A DNA stretch of 64,000 nucleotides, taken from positions 1 through 64,000 of the forward strand of contig CAMDGV010000015.1 of assembly GCA_945898055.1 (NCBI GenBank), in the 5' to 3' direction. The position numbers were made by a program, and so were the translations under genes. Within the stretch, counting starts at the first letter, position 1, and every line of letters begins with the position of its first letter. Positions 18,037-27,566 of this stretch are shown here, one piece after another. The notes beneath the pieces are model-generated. The model did not search any database. It saw only the letters and a list, made by a program, of their open reading frames with translations, and was not told the origin of the DNA. The stretch is from Akkermansia muciniphila (GTDB taxonomy: Bacteria; Verrucomicrobiota; Verrucomicrobiia; Limisphaerales; UBA9464).

Positions 18037-19046
18037 GAATTCACTGGAAAAGTAGCCAGAAGTTCATCGGGGGTTACGACCGCTGTCCCTCTCTTTGCCA
18101 CGACCACACCGGCCGCATGATTTGAAATGACCGCCGCCTCGATCGGTGAGGCCCCACAGGCAATGGCGAGGGTGAATGACGCAATAACGGTGTCGCCCGC
18201 ACCTGAGACATCGAACACCTCACGGGCCACGGTGGGAATATGAAAGGGAGGCACGTCTCGTCGACAAAGTAACATCCCTAACTCGCCTAAGGTGACTAAT
18301 AAGAGTGCTGGACGAAACTGTTTCTGAATGGCGGTTACCGCAGTCAGTAGGGGAGTATCTTCGAGCGGATCTCGGTGACGTTTTGTGTCAGCAACGCCGG
18401 CGAGTTCAAAGATTTCCTTCCGGTTAGGGGTCAGCAGCGAAAGCCCAGTAAGGTCCAAGGAATGAACAGGCTTCGGATCTAAACTAATCCAGCGTCCGTG
18501 AATCTTACAACTCCGACGCGCCTCTTCCAACAGGGCTTGGCTTACCAACCCTTTACCGTAATCACCAATCACAACCGCATGCGCTCGTGGAATATCTTTC
18601 TCCAACCGCCGCAGAAGCCGTGCCCTCAGATCAGCTCCAATCTCTGATCGCGTTTCCCGATCTAGACGGGTGATTTGTTGTTGCCCAGCTACGATCCTCG
18701 TCTTGGTGGTGGTCATTCGCCCCGCACCTACAAGCAATCCCCCACAATCAACTGAATCCTCCTGCAACATCTCCCGAATTAGATCGGCTTGAGGGTCTTT
18801 CCCAACGACCCCGTACATCCGCGCACGCCCCCCCAGTGCCGTCACATTTCTCGCCACATTGGCGGCGCCGCCAGGCATAAAACTCTCCCGCTCAAAGTCG
18901 ACAATGGGCACCGGTGCCTCCGGCGATATTCGTGAAACTCTCCCCCAAACAAACTGGTCCAACATGACATCGCCCACGACCAAAACCTCGGTCTCGCGGG
19001 CGATCGTCAGTAATTCATGTAAGCGAACTCGGGACACGCTGGTCAT
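18033..19046 (-). CDS. hldA: Heptose-7-phosphate kinase HldA (PfkB family, kinase domain only)
   Basis: PfkB/ribokinase-family enzyme that phosphorylates D-glycero-D-manno-heptose 7-phosphate. I chose the ATG at 19046 (M-T-S-V-S-R-V-R-L), which aligns with the usual start before V-L-V-V-G-D-V-M-L-D; the frame stays open to 19106. PfkB signatures are G-G-A-A-N-V-A-R-N near residue 55 and D-V-S-G-A-G-D-T-V near 275, with the catalytic Asp in D-T-V. At 337 residues it contains only the kinase, not the C-terminal adenylyltransferase found in E. coli HldE, so a separate HldC-type enzyme is expected elsewhere. It is coupled to gmhB by a 4-base overlap. Confidence 0.9.
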   Translation of the reverse strand: MTSVSRVRLHELLTIARETEVLVVGDVMLDQFVWGRVSRISPEAPVPIVDFERESFMPGGAANVARNVTALGGRARMYGVVGKDPQADLIREMLQEDSVDCGGLLVGAGRMTTTKTRIVAGQQQITRLDRETRSEIGADLRARLLRRLEKDIPRAHAVVIGDYGKGLVSQALLEEARRSCKIHGRWISLDPKPVHSLDLTGLSLLTPNRKEIFELAGVADTKRHRDPLEDTPLLTAVTAIQKQFRPALLLVTLGELGMLLCRRDVPPFHIPTVAREVFDVSGAGDTVIASFTLAIACGASPIEAAVISNHAAGVVVAKRGTAVVTPDELLATFPVNS

Positions 19047-19175
19047 CCTCCGAACTTTACCTAATACCCCCTCCTGATAGCAATGCAACAGACCTTGCGA
19101 TTCCAACCTCCCGCGGTCCTCACCGCAGATCGAGATTCACCTTCGACCTCCTTTCTGTAACCTTCACTCTTTAGG

Positions 19176-20093
19176 TTGATTCCTCCGCATCTAGCCAGCG
19201 TCCGCGTCGCCGCCAACGCGATGGCCACTCGCTTCGAAATCATTCTGATCGAGGGTGATCCCGCACGGCTCCGCGCTGCTGCCGAAGAAGCTTTAGAAGA
19301 GATTCATCGGATCGAATCACTTTTAAGTCTTTATCGGTCTCAATCCGATATCGGCCGGATCAATGCTTCCGCAGGTCTTGAGCCGGTTCGGGTGTGTTCT
19401 GAAACTTTTAACCTGCTCCTGCGGGCGAGAGAAATCTCTGTTCAGACCGACGGTGCCTTCGACCCAACGGCCGGGCCGTTGATCCGCGCTTGGGGATTCA
19501 CCACGGGTCAGGGTATTCGTCCGTGCCCTGAAAGTCTCGCCCGTGCCAAGATGCTCTGCGGTTGGTCCCAAGTAGAGATGGATGAACCAACCTACCGGGT
19601 CGGACTGCGATCACTGGGGTCTTCGATCGATCTTGGAGCCATCGGAAAAGGCTACGCGCTCGATCGCGCAGCCACTCTTTTGCAGGAATCGGGTATTGGG
19701 AATGCTCTCCTCCACGGCGGTACTAGTAGCCTTTTAGGAATCGGCTCTGGCCCCACTGGAACAGGATGGAAAGTCGCTCTTCCTATCCCGGGCACCGAAG
19801 TTTCCTCCGACACAACCTTCGATCTTTTCAATACCTCTCTCTCGATCTCGGCGACTTGGGGCAAATACTTTCAAGATGGCGATTCGCGCGCAGGCCACGT
19901 TCTTGATCCGCGGACGGGTAACCCGATCCGAGGCACTCAATTCTCAACCGTTGTCGGATCAGAAGCCACTCTCACCGACGCCTTATCAACGGCTCTACTG
20001 GTGATGGGTGATTCCTCCCTTCCTTCCTTGCGCACGCATTTCCCAAGCTATCGCACTCTCACAGTCGGTAGTTCGCTCGCGGCCAACCCCTAG
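19176..20093 (+). CDS. apbE: ApbE-type FAD:protein FMN transferase
   Basis: About 305 residues. Family blocks present are A-M-A-T-R-F-E-I near the start, D-G-A-F-D-P-T-A-G-P-L near residue 90, and D-L-G-A-I-G-K-G-Y-A-L-D near 150. Later come G-H-V-L-D-P-R-T-G near 245 and a C-terminal S-E-A-T-L-T-D-A-L-S-T-A-L. ApbE attaches FMN to Thr of Rnf/Nqr subunits or other periplasmic flavoproteins. The start is uncertain: TTG at 19176 keeps the full conserved N-terminus, ATG at 19221 would cut into it. No signal peptide or lipobox is seen with either start, unusual for a periplasmic enzyme. No target flavoprotein is in the window. Confidence 0.9.
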   Translation: MIPPHLASVRVAANAMATRFEIILIEGDPARLRAAAEEALEEIHRIESLLSLYRSQSDIGRINASAGLEPVRVCSETFNLLLRAREISVQTDGAFDPTAGPLIRAWGFTTGQGIRPCPESLARAKMLCGWSQVEMDEPTYRVGLRSLGSSIDLGAIGKGYALDRAATLLQESGIGNALLHGGTSSLLGIGSGPTGTGWKVALPIPGTEVSSDTTFDLFNTSLSISATWGKYFQDGDSRAGHVLDPRTGNPIRGTQFSTVVGSEATLTDALSTALLVMGDSSLPSLRTHFPSYRTLTVGSSLAANP

Positions 20094-20110
20094 CTTTCAC
20101 ACCCACTTAT

Positions 20111-21367
20111 TCACTTCTCGACAACGGGCAATGGGACTTGTCCAGGCCGGCTTAGATAATAAATGAGGTCTCGAATTTGCGGGTCGCTCAACCCCGCAAT
20201 CAATCCTTCTGGCATCATCGAGACTTCAGTCATTTCCACTTTACTCACTTCGGATCGGGGCACTGTCACTGTCTCGTTGGCGGTCTGAATGACCAACGAA
20301 ACAGCATCCTGCGACCGCACTAAACCAGTAAGAACTCGATCGTCCTTTAATGCCACGGTGGATGCCCGGTATTCATTGGGAATCACCGCGTTGGGATACA
20401 AAATATTTTGGAGCAAATAATTAATATCACTTCGATTGGCGCCGGTGATGTCCGGTCCGACGACGCCTCCACTCTCAAAGAGTCGATGGCACTGCGCGCA
20501 AATCTGATTAAACACCACTCGACCTCTGGAGGCGTTTCCAGGAGTCGACCCACCGGCATTGTAAATCCGTTTGACCCGTTCCACCTCAGCGACCATGTCA
20601 GGGCTTGTTTCTCGGACGACACCCCAGATTTCACCCAACGTTCCCGTCACTCCGAGATCCTTCAAAGAACGCAATTGCCGCACCAAGTCTGCGGTCAATA
20701 ACGACTTGGGAACGACTTGGCTTCGAACAGCTTCGAGCAAAGGGCGCGCATAGGTGACTCGGGAAGCGAGGGTGTTCAAGGCGTCCCTCTGTTCTACCGA
20801 TTCCAGTCGCCCAAAAATGGAGAGGATAACTCCAGCGGTGCGTGGATCATCGAACCCGGCCAATCCGCGAATGGCCAATCCTCGGGTTACCGGATCTGCG
20901 GTCAACGTCTGTAAAAGTTCGACGAGAGAACTACTTCGGGTGCGCAACAGGGTCGTCAGGGCGACGTTACGATCGCCAGGTGCCGCGCCTTGATCTACCA
21001 CCGTCGATCTCAATGCTTCCAAGGCTAACCGACTCCCAAAGACGACTCCTAGACTTCGAACCAGCGATCGAGTTTCGGCGTCGCCACCCGAAGTAACCGA
21101 TGCCTCCAAAAGATCCCAACCTAAAGGAGCGGCCAATCCAATCCTTCCACGCAGAGCGGCCTCCATCCCCCGGAGGATATCTTTGCGCACCACCGGGTCG
21201 GTCGATTCAGTCGCCAGCACGGTTAATCGCCCCAACCCGCCCGCATCCAGCGCAACACACGGCCAAAGGATATTAAGAAACAGACTCAGTCCGATGGAGA
21301 AGAACAAAGAGGAGGTCTGCGTGAAGATCACGCGCTTAGAGTGACGCGGAATCGATGAGGCAATCAA
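20111..21367 (-). CDS. Exported Pirellula/Verrucomicrobium-type heme-binding protein, short form
   Basis: 418 residues. The N-terminus carries a hydrophobic signal (about 17-40). Residues 45-265 are helical, HEAT-like repeats. A cytochrome c-type domain follows with C290-A-Q-C293-H294, V-V-G-P-D-I-T-G-A, N-I-L-Y-P-N-A-V-I, and a closing L-S-D-P-Q-I-R-D-L-I-Y-Y-L. This matches the putative heme-binding domain that ends the very large planctomycete/verrucomicrobial membrane-bound dehydrogenases. Here the usual beta-propeller is absent, so the protein is a stand-alone HEAT-plus-heme unit. It may be an electron carrier in the periplasm. Convergent with apbE. Family firm, role inferred. Confidence 0.85.
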   Translation of the reverse strand: MIASSIPRHSKRVIFTQTSSLFFSIGLSLFLNILWPCVALDAGGLGRLTVLATESTDPVVRKDILRGMEAALRGRIGLAAPLGWDLLEASVTSGGDAETRSLVRSLGVVFGSRLALEALRSTVVDQGAAPGDRNVALTTLLRTRSSSLVELLQTLTADPVTRGLAIRGLAGFDDPRTAGVILSIFGRLESVEQRDALNTLASRVTYARPLLEAVRSQVVPKSLLTADLVRQLRSLKDLGVTGTLGEIWGVVRETSPDMVAEVERVKRIYNAGGSTPGNASRGRVVFNQICAQCHRLFESGGVVGPDITGANRSDINYLLQNILYPNAVIPNEYRASTVALKDDRVLTGLVRSQDAVSLVIQTANETVTVPRSEVSKVEMTEVSMMPEGLIAGLSDPQIRDLIYYLSRPGQVPLPVVEK

Positions 21368-21527
21368 GCAGGTGATTTAAAGGGATGACTTTAGCTTGCA
21401 CCCTGAAGGATGTTGAATCTCAGGATCTTATCATTAACTGATTGCACCCCATTGGTGCACTGTGACTAAGGTTTCCTTTCGACGACGTCAAATCTTCGAT
21501 TTAGCAACAATTTGGAGTGACCCGCCT

Positions 21528-21803
21528 ATGCAACGCTTTCGAATGCTCATCTTATACGAGGGACGTGTTCAAGGCGTCGGCTTCCGATATCAGACAAAAC
21601 GTCTAGCAACGGGCTATGAAGTGACCGGAGTGGTTCGGAACTTGCTAAATGGGAGGGTGGAATTGATCGCGGAGGGCGTTCGGAAGGAACTCGAGGAGTT
21701 TCAGACCGCCATTCGCGAGAGCGGACTCGGACCGATGATCCGAGAGGAAATTGTGACTTGGTCTGAGGCTACGGAAGGATTACGTGGTTTCAACATCGTG
21801 TAA
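21528..21803 (+). CDS. acyP: Acylphosphatase
   Basis: Small enzyme hydrolysing acyl-phosphates. I choose ATG 21528 (M-Q-R-F-R-M-L), giving about 91 residues, the family norm; the frame stays open upstream to GTG 21462, but that leader has no family match. The signature G-R-V-Q-G-V-G-F-R-Y holds the catalytic Arg; the catalytic Asn is in V-V-R-N-L-L-N-G-R-V-E. The next gene, a phosphoesterase, starts eight bases after the stop, suggesting co-transcription. Confidence 0.93.
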   Translation: MQRFRMLILYEGRVQGVGFRYQTKRLATGYEVTGVVRNLLNGRVELIAEGVRKELEEFQTAIRESGLGPMIREEIVTWSEATEGLRGFNIV

Positions 21804-21811
21804 CTGATCGA

Positions 21812-22534
21812 ATGAGGTACGCTATTATTGCTGACATCCATGGAAACCTTGAGGGTTTTCAAACGGTGCTCGCCGACATTAAAGAACAGAAATGCACCCA
21901 TATTATTTGCGTCGGTGACGTGGTCGGCTATGGCGCTAACCCCAAGGAGTGCCTCGATATTGTTCGGGGAATGAATATTCCCACGGTTAAAGGCAACCAT
22001 GACGAATATATTGGATTAGACGAAGATCCAGAGGGTTTCAATGACGCCGCTGCAGAAGCCGTTGCTTGGAGTCGGGCCCAACTCTCTCCCGACGATCGCA
22101 AATGGCTCCGTGACCTGAAGTATTTCCGGTTAGTTGCTAATTTTTCGATTGTTCACGCCACTCTTGATGGCCCTCAACGTTGGGGTTACGTGTTCGAAAA
22201 GTTGGAAGCGGCTTCTAGTTTTACCTACCAGAATACTCAGGTCTGTTTCTTCGGCCATACCCATGTGCCCGTCGCCTTTATTCGCGACACTGCAATCCGA
22301 GGCGGTCAGTACTCCAAATTAAAGATCGAGCCAGGTCGCAAGTATTTTATCAACGTCGGGAGTGTCGGCCAACCGCGCGACGGAGATCCCAGAGCGGGCT
22401 ATGTCATTTATGATATGCCCACTCAAACAGTCGAACTACGTCGACTCAACTACGATATTGCCACGGCTCAAAAGAAAATCCTGGCTGCCGGTTTACCTCA
22501 ACGTTTGGCTGATCGCTTAAGTGTCGGTAGATGA
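21812..22534 (+). CDS. Calcineurin-like metallophosphoesterase
   Basis: 240 residues with the complete metal-binding set: A-D-I-H-G-N at 7-12, V-G-D-V-V-G-Y-G near 38, G-N-H-D-E near 67, a middle His in I-V-H-A-T, and F-G-H-T-H-V-P near 150. The tail N-V-G-S-V-G-Q-P-R-D-G-D is typical of the YfcE/MJ0936-like bacterial subgroup. These act on phosphodiesters, often with unknown natural substrate. It follows acyP by eight bases with no Shine-Dalgarno. Confidence 0.92.
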   Translation: MRYAIIADIHGNLEGFQTVLADIKEQKCTHIICVGDVVGYGANPKECLDIVRGMNIPTVKGNHDEYIGLDEDPEGFNDAAAEAVAWSRAQLSPDDRKWLRDLKYFRLVANFSIVHATLDGPQRWGYVFEKLEAASSFTYQNTQVCFFGHTHVPVAFIRDTAIRGGQYSKLKIEPGRKYFINVGSVGQPRDGDPRAGYVIYDMPTQTVELRRLNYDIATAQKKILAAGLPQRLADRLSVGR

Positions 22535-22543
22535 GCGTCTTAA

Positions 22544-22569
22544 AATATCGTCCTAGAATATCGTCCTAG
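22544..22569. repeat. Perfect 13-bp tandem duplication
   Basis: AATATCGTCCTAG occurs twice head to tail (22544-22556 and 22557-22569) between the phosphoesterase and the GT9 gene. It is probably a slippage duplication or a residual insertion footprint. Confidence 0.85.
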
Positions 22570-22600
22570 TACGGCACTAAATCAGCACCCCTCGTTTTGC

Positions 22601-23635
22601 GTGAAGGTCCTCGTTCTAAAACCGAGTTCCCTCGGGGATATCATCCACGCATTGCCTGTTGTTAGGCACTTGCGCCGGCAGCACCCCTCTGCCCAGATCG
22701 ATTGGTGGATTCTTCCCTCTCTGATGCCGCTCTTAGCCGAAGATCCCGATATACATCGCCTCGTTCCTTTTGATCGAAAAGCTTGGGGGAAATGGACTCA
22801 CTGGCAACAAACTCTGAAACAGTTGCTTGCCCTTCGGCATCAACACTATGACCTCGTTCTCGACCTTCAAGGCTTGGCTCGAACCGCGTTGGTCGGCCGT
22901 TTCTGCGCAGCCCGCCGCTTTGTTGGTCTCAATGACTGGCGCGAATTCGCTCCACTCTTTCAAGGAGAATCGGTCCCGCGTCAAACCCCACAAACCCACG
23001 CGGTTGACTGGTATCTCGACGTGCTTCGGCATCTCGGTATCCCTCATACCGCTCCGATCGAATGGTTACCCGAACGTCCAGCAGGCCGCTCTCAAATTGA
23101 ACGCGACTTTCCATCTCTTAATTCTGGTGACTGGATTGGATTCCAACCGGGTGCACGCTGGAATAATAAACGTTGGCCCGCCGAGTCCTTTGCTCAATTA
23201 GCAAAGAGTCTTAACACCCGCCTGCCAGAGTGCCGAATCGCGGTTTTTGGCGGACCCGATGAAACTCAGTTAGGTCAACTAATCGCTCAAGCTCTACCCG
23301 GACGGATTCTAGATCTAACCGGTCGCCTTTCTCTTCCGGGAATGATCGAAGGCCTCCGACGCATGCGATTACTGGTGACCAATGACACCGGCCCCATGCA
23401 TGTCGCGACCGCTTTAGGCCGCCCGGTACTAGCCCTTTTCGGTCCGACTGCCGCAGAACGGACAGGTCCCTATGGCCAATTAGACAATGTGCTCCGGACC
23501 CCAAATCTTTCTTGCGCTCCCTGTATGAAGGATCGATGCAGCTACTTTGAACCTCTGGCTTGCCTCACTCGGATCGACCCAGAACGCGTTGCCACCGAGG
23601 TATTCCACCGTTTCAAAACGGGCTTCAAACTCTGA
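22601..23635 (+). CDS. Glycosyltransferase family 9 (ADP-heptose:LPS heptosyltransferase-like)
   Basis: 344 residues starting with GTG (V-K-V-L-V-L-K-P-S-S-L-G-D-I-I-H-A), the typical GT9 N-terminus. The nucleotide-sugar half has G-F-Q-P-G-A-R-W-N-N-K-R-W-P near residue 185 and T-N-D-T-G-P-M-H-V-A-T-A-L near 267, followed by L-F-G-P-T. GT9 enzymes such as WaaC/WaaF transfer heptose to the lipopolysaccharide core. The protein ends with a cluster of four Cys (L-S-C-A-P-C, then C and C) seen in many heptosyltransferase II-like members. It fits with the gmhB/hldA pair 4 kb away. Whether it is heptosyltransferase I, II or another cannot be told. Confidence 0.9.
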   Translation: MKVLVLKPSSLGDIIHALPVVRHLRRQHPSAQIDWWILPSLMPLLAEDPDIHRLVPFDRKAWGKWTHWQQTLKQLLALRHQHYDLVLDLQGLARTALVGRFCAARRFVGLNDWREFAPLFQGESVPRQTPQTHAVDWYLDVLRHLGIPHTAPIEWLPERPAGRSQIERDFPSLNSGDWIGFQPGARWNNKRWPAESFAQLAKSLNTRLPECRIAVFGGPDETQLGQLIAQALPGRILDLTGRLSLPGMIEGLRRMRLLVTNDTGPMHVATALGRPVLALFGPTAAERTGPYGQLDNVLRTPNLSCAPCMKDRCSYFEPLACLTRIDPERVATEVFHRFKTGFKL

Positions 23636-23648
23636 TTCACACTCGAAT

Positions 23649-24851
23649 TCAGGCCATCAACGCCGCATCCCAATCCTTCCAAACTGGCTCGTATCCCAAC
23701 TGACGGATTCGTAGAGCGACCTCTGCTGGAGTCCGGTCGTCGGCGATTTCAAATTGCCCCGTCGCTCCTGTTGCACGTCCCACGGGTGCAATACGATCGA
23801 GGGATCCTAACTCCTGCTCAATAATACGCCCTCGGACTGTCTTGTGGACCGCATCCTTACCGGCTCCCGTGTACCCCCCCGGTTCGGTATGGCTCCCTGC
23901 ACTCGCGTGGGTGATTCCCAAGGGCAAAAGATGATCCCGAAACGTAGCCGGTTCTCGAGTCGATAAGACTATACCCGCATCCGGTAGGAAGAGTCGAAAG
24001 GCAGCAATGACTTGCACCAACTCTCGATCTCCAAACGAGGTCAACGGTTGAAATTCACCGGCACAAGGTCGCAATCGAGGTAAAGCCAAAGTTAGTTGAG
24101 CCTTCCAACAATACTTCAAAAGCCAAACCGCGTGCGCTGCCACCGCTATAGCTTCTAGTCGCCAGTCAGCCAGACCGAACAAGGCCGCGATCCCCAAGCG
24201 CCGAAAACCCGCCGCATATGCCCTCTCGGGTGTCACTAAACGCCAATCAAAATCTCGCTTGGGACCCAAAGTATGCATTCGGCTGTACACGGCCCGATCG
24301 TAGGTCTCTTGATACACCACCAACCCCTCCGCTCCCGCTTCCACCAAGGGCAGATACTCCGCCGTTTCCATCGGGCCCACTTCCAAAGAGAGGGAGGGAA
24401 CAAATTTCCTCAAAGCTCTCACACACTCAGTCATATACCCGCTGGAAACGAACTTCGGATGCTCTCCTGCTACCAATAGAATACTCCGAAATCCTTGCTC
24501 GGCCAACGCCCGAGCCTCTCGCACAACTTCGTCCACCGATAAGGTGACTCGGAGAATCGGGTTATCCCGAGAAAACCCACAATAAGCGCAGTTATTGATG
24601 CACTCATTGCTGAGATACAGTGGCGCAAACATCCGAATAGTCCGACCAAAACGCTGACGTGTCACCGCTTGGGACCGCTGACAGAGCATTTCCAAAGACT
24701 GACCTGCCTCCGGCGAAAGGAGGGCAGCAAAATCAGCCAGTGACGAGGGGCCGTTTGCAATAATTCTTTCCACTGACGCCGACTCTGCGCCTCTGGCTCT
24801 TTCAATTAAATTACTGAAGGGCAAGGCGTTAAACGCCTCGGCAAAACTCAT
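23649..24851 (-). CDS. thiH: 2-iminoacetate synthase ThiH (radical SAM)
   Basis: Radical-SAM tyrosine lyase that makes dehydroglycine for the thiazole of thiamine. With start ATG 24851 (M-S-F-A-E-A-F) it has about 400 residues; the frame remains open to 24902. The iron-sulfur motif is C-I-N-N-C-A-Y-C near residue 80. ThiH-type blocks include L-L-V-A-G-E-H-P, E-V-G-P-M, V-Y-Q-E-T-Y, and R-L-R-P-C-A near 260. The C-terminal region has G-S-H-T-E-P-G-G-Y. No other thiamine gene is adjacent and no TPP riboswitch was seen upstream. HydG or CofH-type enzymes are relatives; the length and motifs favour ThiH. Confidence 0.9.
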   Translation of the reverse strand: MSFAEAFNALPFSNLIERARGAESASVERIIANGPSSLADFAALLSPEAGQSLEMLCQRSQAVTRQRFGRTIRMFAPLYLSNECINNCAYCGFSRDNPILRVTLSVDEVVREARALAEQGFRSILLVAGEHPKFVSSGYMTECVRALRKFVPSLSLEVGPMETAEYLPLVEAGAEGLVVYQETYDRAVYSRMHTLGPKRDFDWRLVTPERAYAAGFRRLGIAALFGLADWRLEAIAVAAHAVWLLKYCWKAQLTLALPRLRPCAGEFQPLTSFGDRELVQVIAAFRLFLPDAGIVLSTREPATFRDHLLPLGITHASAGSHTEPGGYTGAGKDAVHKTVRGRIIEQELGSLDRIAPVGRATGATGQFEIADDRTPAEVALRIRQLGYEPVWKDWDAALMA

Positions 24852-24942
24852 GATTGATAAAGGTAAGCACGACGAGTACCGGTGCAAGCCAAGGCTCCGC
24901 AACTCCCTCCAAGGCTAACGGTTTTTCGAGAATGATCACTGA

Positions 24943-25929
24943 TCATGCTTGGAGCAAATCTGCGACGAGCGCCTTTTCTTCTTTCAGTTCGTTCTCGGTG
25001 GCGGTGATCCGAGAGCGACTAAACTCGCCAACTGGCACACCTTGAATAATTTCCCACGTCGTTCCATTGCTCCGAATGGGAAAGGAGAATTGCAACCCTT
25101 TCTCAATCCCATAACTCCCGTCCGAATCCACAGCAACGCTAAAGCAGTCGTCAGGATGGGTCGGGGTGGTCAATGCACGAACGGTATCAACAACCGCATT
25201 CGCTGCCGAGGCGGCCGAACTTAATCCGCGTGCTTCAATAATCGACGCGCCCCGCTTTTGTACGGTCGGAATAAACGCCTCCTGAAACCAAACCGCATCG
25301 TCTATGACCTCAGTGGCAGGACGTCCCCCAATGCGTGCATTTGAAAAATCAGGGTACATCGTCGAACTATGATTGCCCCAGATCGCCAAATTTGAAATCT
25401 GGGTGACTGGGACCCCAGCCTTCCGAGCGAGTTGTGTAACGGCTCGATTTTGATCCAGCATCGTCATCGCAAACCAGCGGTTTGAGGGTATTTCCTTCGC
25501 CGCAGTCTTAGCGATAAGGCAATTCGTGTTACAAGGATTACCGACCACCAGTGTCCGGATATCCGAGGAAGCACTGCGTTGAATCGCCTGACCTTGACCG
25601 GTGAAAATACGACCATTGATACCTAACAAATCCTTGCGCTCCATTCCAGCCTTCCGTGGGACACTCCCCACCAACAAGGCCCAATTCACTCCACGAAAAC
25701 CTTCGTCTAAATCGGATGTTGCCACGACTCCTTGTAAGAGGGGGAAGGCGCAGTCATCCAACTCCATCACGACCCCGTTCAAAACCTTCAGCGCGGGCTC
25801 GATCTCGATTAAATGCAGGATCACCGGTTGCGCCGGGCCAAACATAGCGCCAGAAGCAATGCGAAACAGGAGGGAGTAACCAATTTGACCGGCAGCACCA
25901 GTCACAGCGACACGGATGGGAGCATTCAT
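24943..25929 (-). CDS. mdh: Malate dehydrogenase
   Basis: 328 residues of the cytoplasmic/NAD type found in many bacteria. [10 protein letters not shown] is the dinucleotide-binding loop at 9-18. Substrate-binding Arg residues are in G-S-V-P-R-K-A-G-M near residue 90, followed by [10 protein letters not shown] near 130 and [10 protein letters not shown] near 185 with the catalytic His. It interconverts malate and oxaloacetate in the citric acid cycle. No Shine-Dalgarno before the ATG. Confidence 0.96.
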   Translation of the reverse strand: MNAPIRVAVTGAAGQIGYSLLFRIASGAMFGPAQPVILHLIEIEPALKVLNGVVMELDDCAFPLLQGVVATSDLDEGFRGVNWALLVGSVPRKAGMERKDLLGINGRIFTGQGQAIQRSASSDIRTLVVGNPCNTNCLIAKTAAKEIPSNRWFAMTMLDQNRAVTQLARKAGVPVTQISNLAIWGNHSSTMYPDFSNARIGGRPATEVIDDAVWFQEAFIPTVQKRGASIIEARGLSSAASAANAVVDTVRALTTPTHPDDCFSVAVDSDGSYGIEKGLQFSFPIRSNGTTWEIIQGVPVGEFSRSRITATENELKEEKALVADLLQA

Positions 25930-26323
25930 TTGCGTTTAAAGGACCGATTATTATTGGAAAAGTCACAAAACGCAAAAAAGAAGACTCTGCAAATGTCTCT
26001 TTTCGATTGAACTCAAAAAGACGGCCACCCCAAGAGGGTGAATAAAGAGGATGTTCAAACGGCGCGACGGTCAGGCCCAAGCCCTTAAAAACAAAAACCA
26101 TCGACTAATTTACTGAACTGCGGGGAGAAAATTTCACCCGGATCGAGCGCACCAACCCCAAAGTTTAGACTGGCTGGCTCACCGACCATCCCTCGTTTAA
26201 AACAACCTCCAGAGCAGCCTCAACCGGACGGTAAGTTAATGGCCTCCGATGAAATGTTTAATTTTCCCTTTGATTCGACGCACTATTTCCTAGAAAACAA
26301 CCGCCTTTGATCTCAAAATCACA
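25930..26323. other. Divergent promoter region between mdh and lysC
   Basis: About 395 bases between divergently transcribed genes, relatively AT-rich. A small CACCC/GGGTG hairpin lies near 26022-26038. I see no lysine-riboswitch signature and no gene here. Confidence 0.4.
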
Positions 26324-27541
26324 ATGGCGCTGATCGTCCAAAAATACGGTGGAACTTCCGTTGCCACCACAGACCGCATCCGAAATGTGGCTCGACGCGT
26401 GGCAAAATACCGCGCCCAAGGCGATCAAGTCGTGGTGGTCGTCTCCGCTATGAGCGGGGTCACTGATCGCCTGATCGGGCTCGCAAAGGAAATTACTTCG
26501 CTGCCCGATGAGCGCGAAATGGATATGCTCTTGGCGACGGGCGAACAACAAACCATCGCCCTGATGGCGATTGCCCTCCAAGCCGAAGGCCAAAAGGCGA
26601 TCTCCTTTACCGGTGCTCAAGCGGGAATTGTCACCGATGGAACTCACACGAAAGCTCGAATCCAAAATATTACTCCCGACGAGGTCCATCGGGCGCTTAA
26701 CGACGGGAAGGTCGTGATTATCGCTGGCTTTCAAGGGCGGACCGAATCAGGGCAGATCACTACCCTCGGCCGTGGCGGATCAGACCTCTCGGCGATCGCC
26801 ATGGCCGCAGCTCTGAAGGCGGACCTTTGCCAGATCTACACCGATGTTGATGGGGTCTATACCGCCGATCCTCGCCTGGTTCCGGCCGCACGCAAAATCT
26901 CAGAAATCTCCTACGACGAAATGCTGGAAATGGCCGGCGCTGGTTCGAAGGTGATGCAATTGCGGTCGGTTGAGTTCGCCAAAAAATTTAATGTGGTCTT
27001 TGAAGTACGCTCTAGCCTTAACGACAATCCAGGTACTATCGTGAAAGAAGAATCTGCCAGTATGGAAGACGTCGTTGTTCGCGGCGTCTCACTCGACAAA
27101 AATCAAGCTAAAGTGACGGTCTGGGGCCTTCCAGATGTTCCAGGTCAAGCGGCCCGCATCTTTAACGCCTTAGCTGAATCAGCGATCAACGTCGATATGA
27201 TCGTCCAGAATGCCAGCCATGCGGGCGGCAATCCTGCCACAGATCTTACCTTCACCGTCGATAAGCCGGATCTACTCAAGGCCGATAAGGTCCTCGAGTC
27301 TCTTCAATCCTCCCTCGGTTTTCGAGAGGTCTCCACCGACGAACGTATTGGTAAACTCTCGATCGTCGGCGTGGGTATGCGCAGCCATAGCGGTGTCGCG
27401 GCGAAAATGTTCACTGTTCTTGCCGCTGAGGGGATCAATATTGGACTGATCTCTACCAGTGAAATCAAGATCAGCGTGGTGATCGATCTGGCCCAAGGCG
27501 AAGCCGCGATGAAAGCTCTTCATCGAGCGTTCTTGGAATAA
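26324..27541 (+). CDS. lysC: Aspartate kinase
   Basis: 405 residues, the LysC type with two C-terminal ACT domains. The kinase start is V-Q-K-Y-G-G-T-S at 4-11. The ATP/aspartate region includes [11 protein letters not shown] near residue 147 and [13 protein letters not shown] near 167. ACT domains occupy about 265-405 ([11 protein letters not shown] near 345) and normally give feedback inhibition by lysine and/or threonine. It is the first step toward lysine, threonine, methionine and diaminopimelate. dapA, the lysine-branch enzyme, lies at 58.6 kb. Monocistronic, with an upstream AT-rich leader and no Shine-Dalgarno. Confidence 0.96.
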   Translation: MALIVQKYGGTSVATTDRIRNVARRVAKYRAQGDQVVVVVSAMSGVTDRLIGLAKEITSLPDEREMDMLLATGEQQTIALMAIALQAEGQKAISFTGAQAGIVTDGTHTKARIQNITPDEVHRALNDGKVVIIAGFQGRTESGQITTLGRGGSDLSAIAMAAALKADLCQIYTDVDGVYTADPRLVPAARKISEISYDEMLEMAGAGSKVMQLRSVEFAKKFNVVFEVRSSLNDNPGTIVKEESASMEDVVVRGVSLDKNQAKVTVWGLPDVPGQAARIFNALAESAINVDMIVQNASHAGGNPATDLTFTVDKPDLLKADKVLESLQSSLGFREVSTDERIGKLSIVGVGMRSHSGVAAKMFTVLAAEGINIGLISTSEIKISVVIDLAQGEAAMKALHRAFLE

Positions 27542-27566
27542 AGCCGCCAACCAACGGCGCACCCCT

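Noticed and set aside
26324-27541. Internal start in lysC giving a separate regulatory subunit
   Set aside because: Known in some bacteria, but no ribosome-binding site or other sign was seen before the internal ATG codons.
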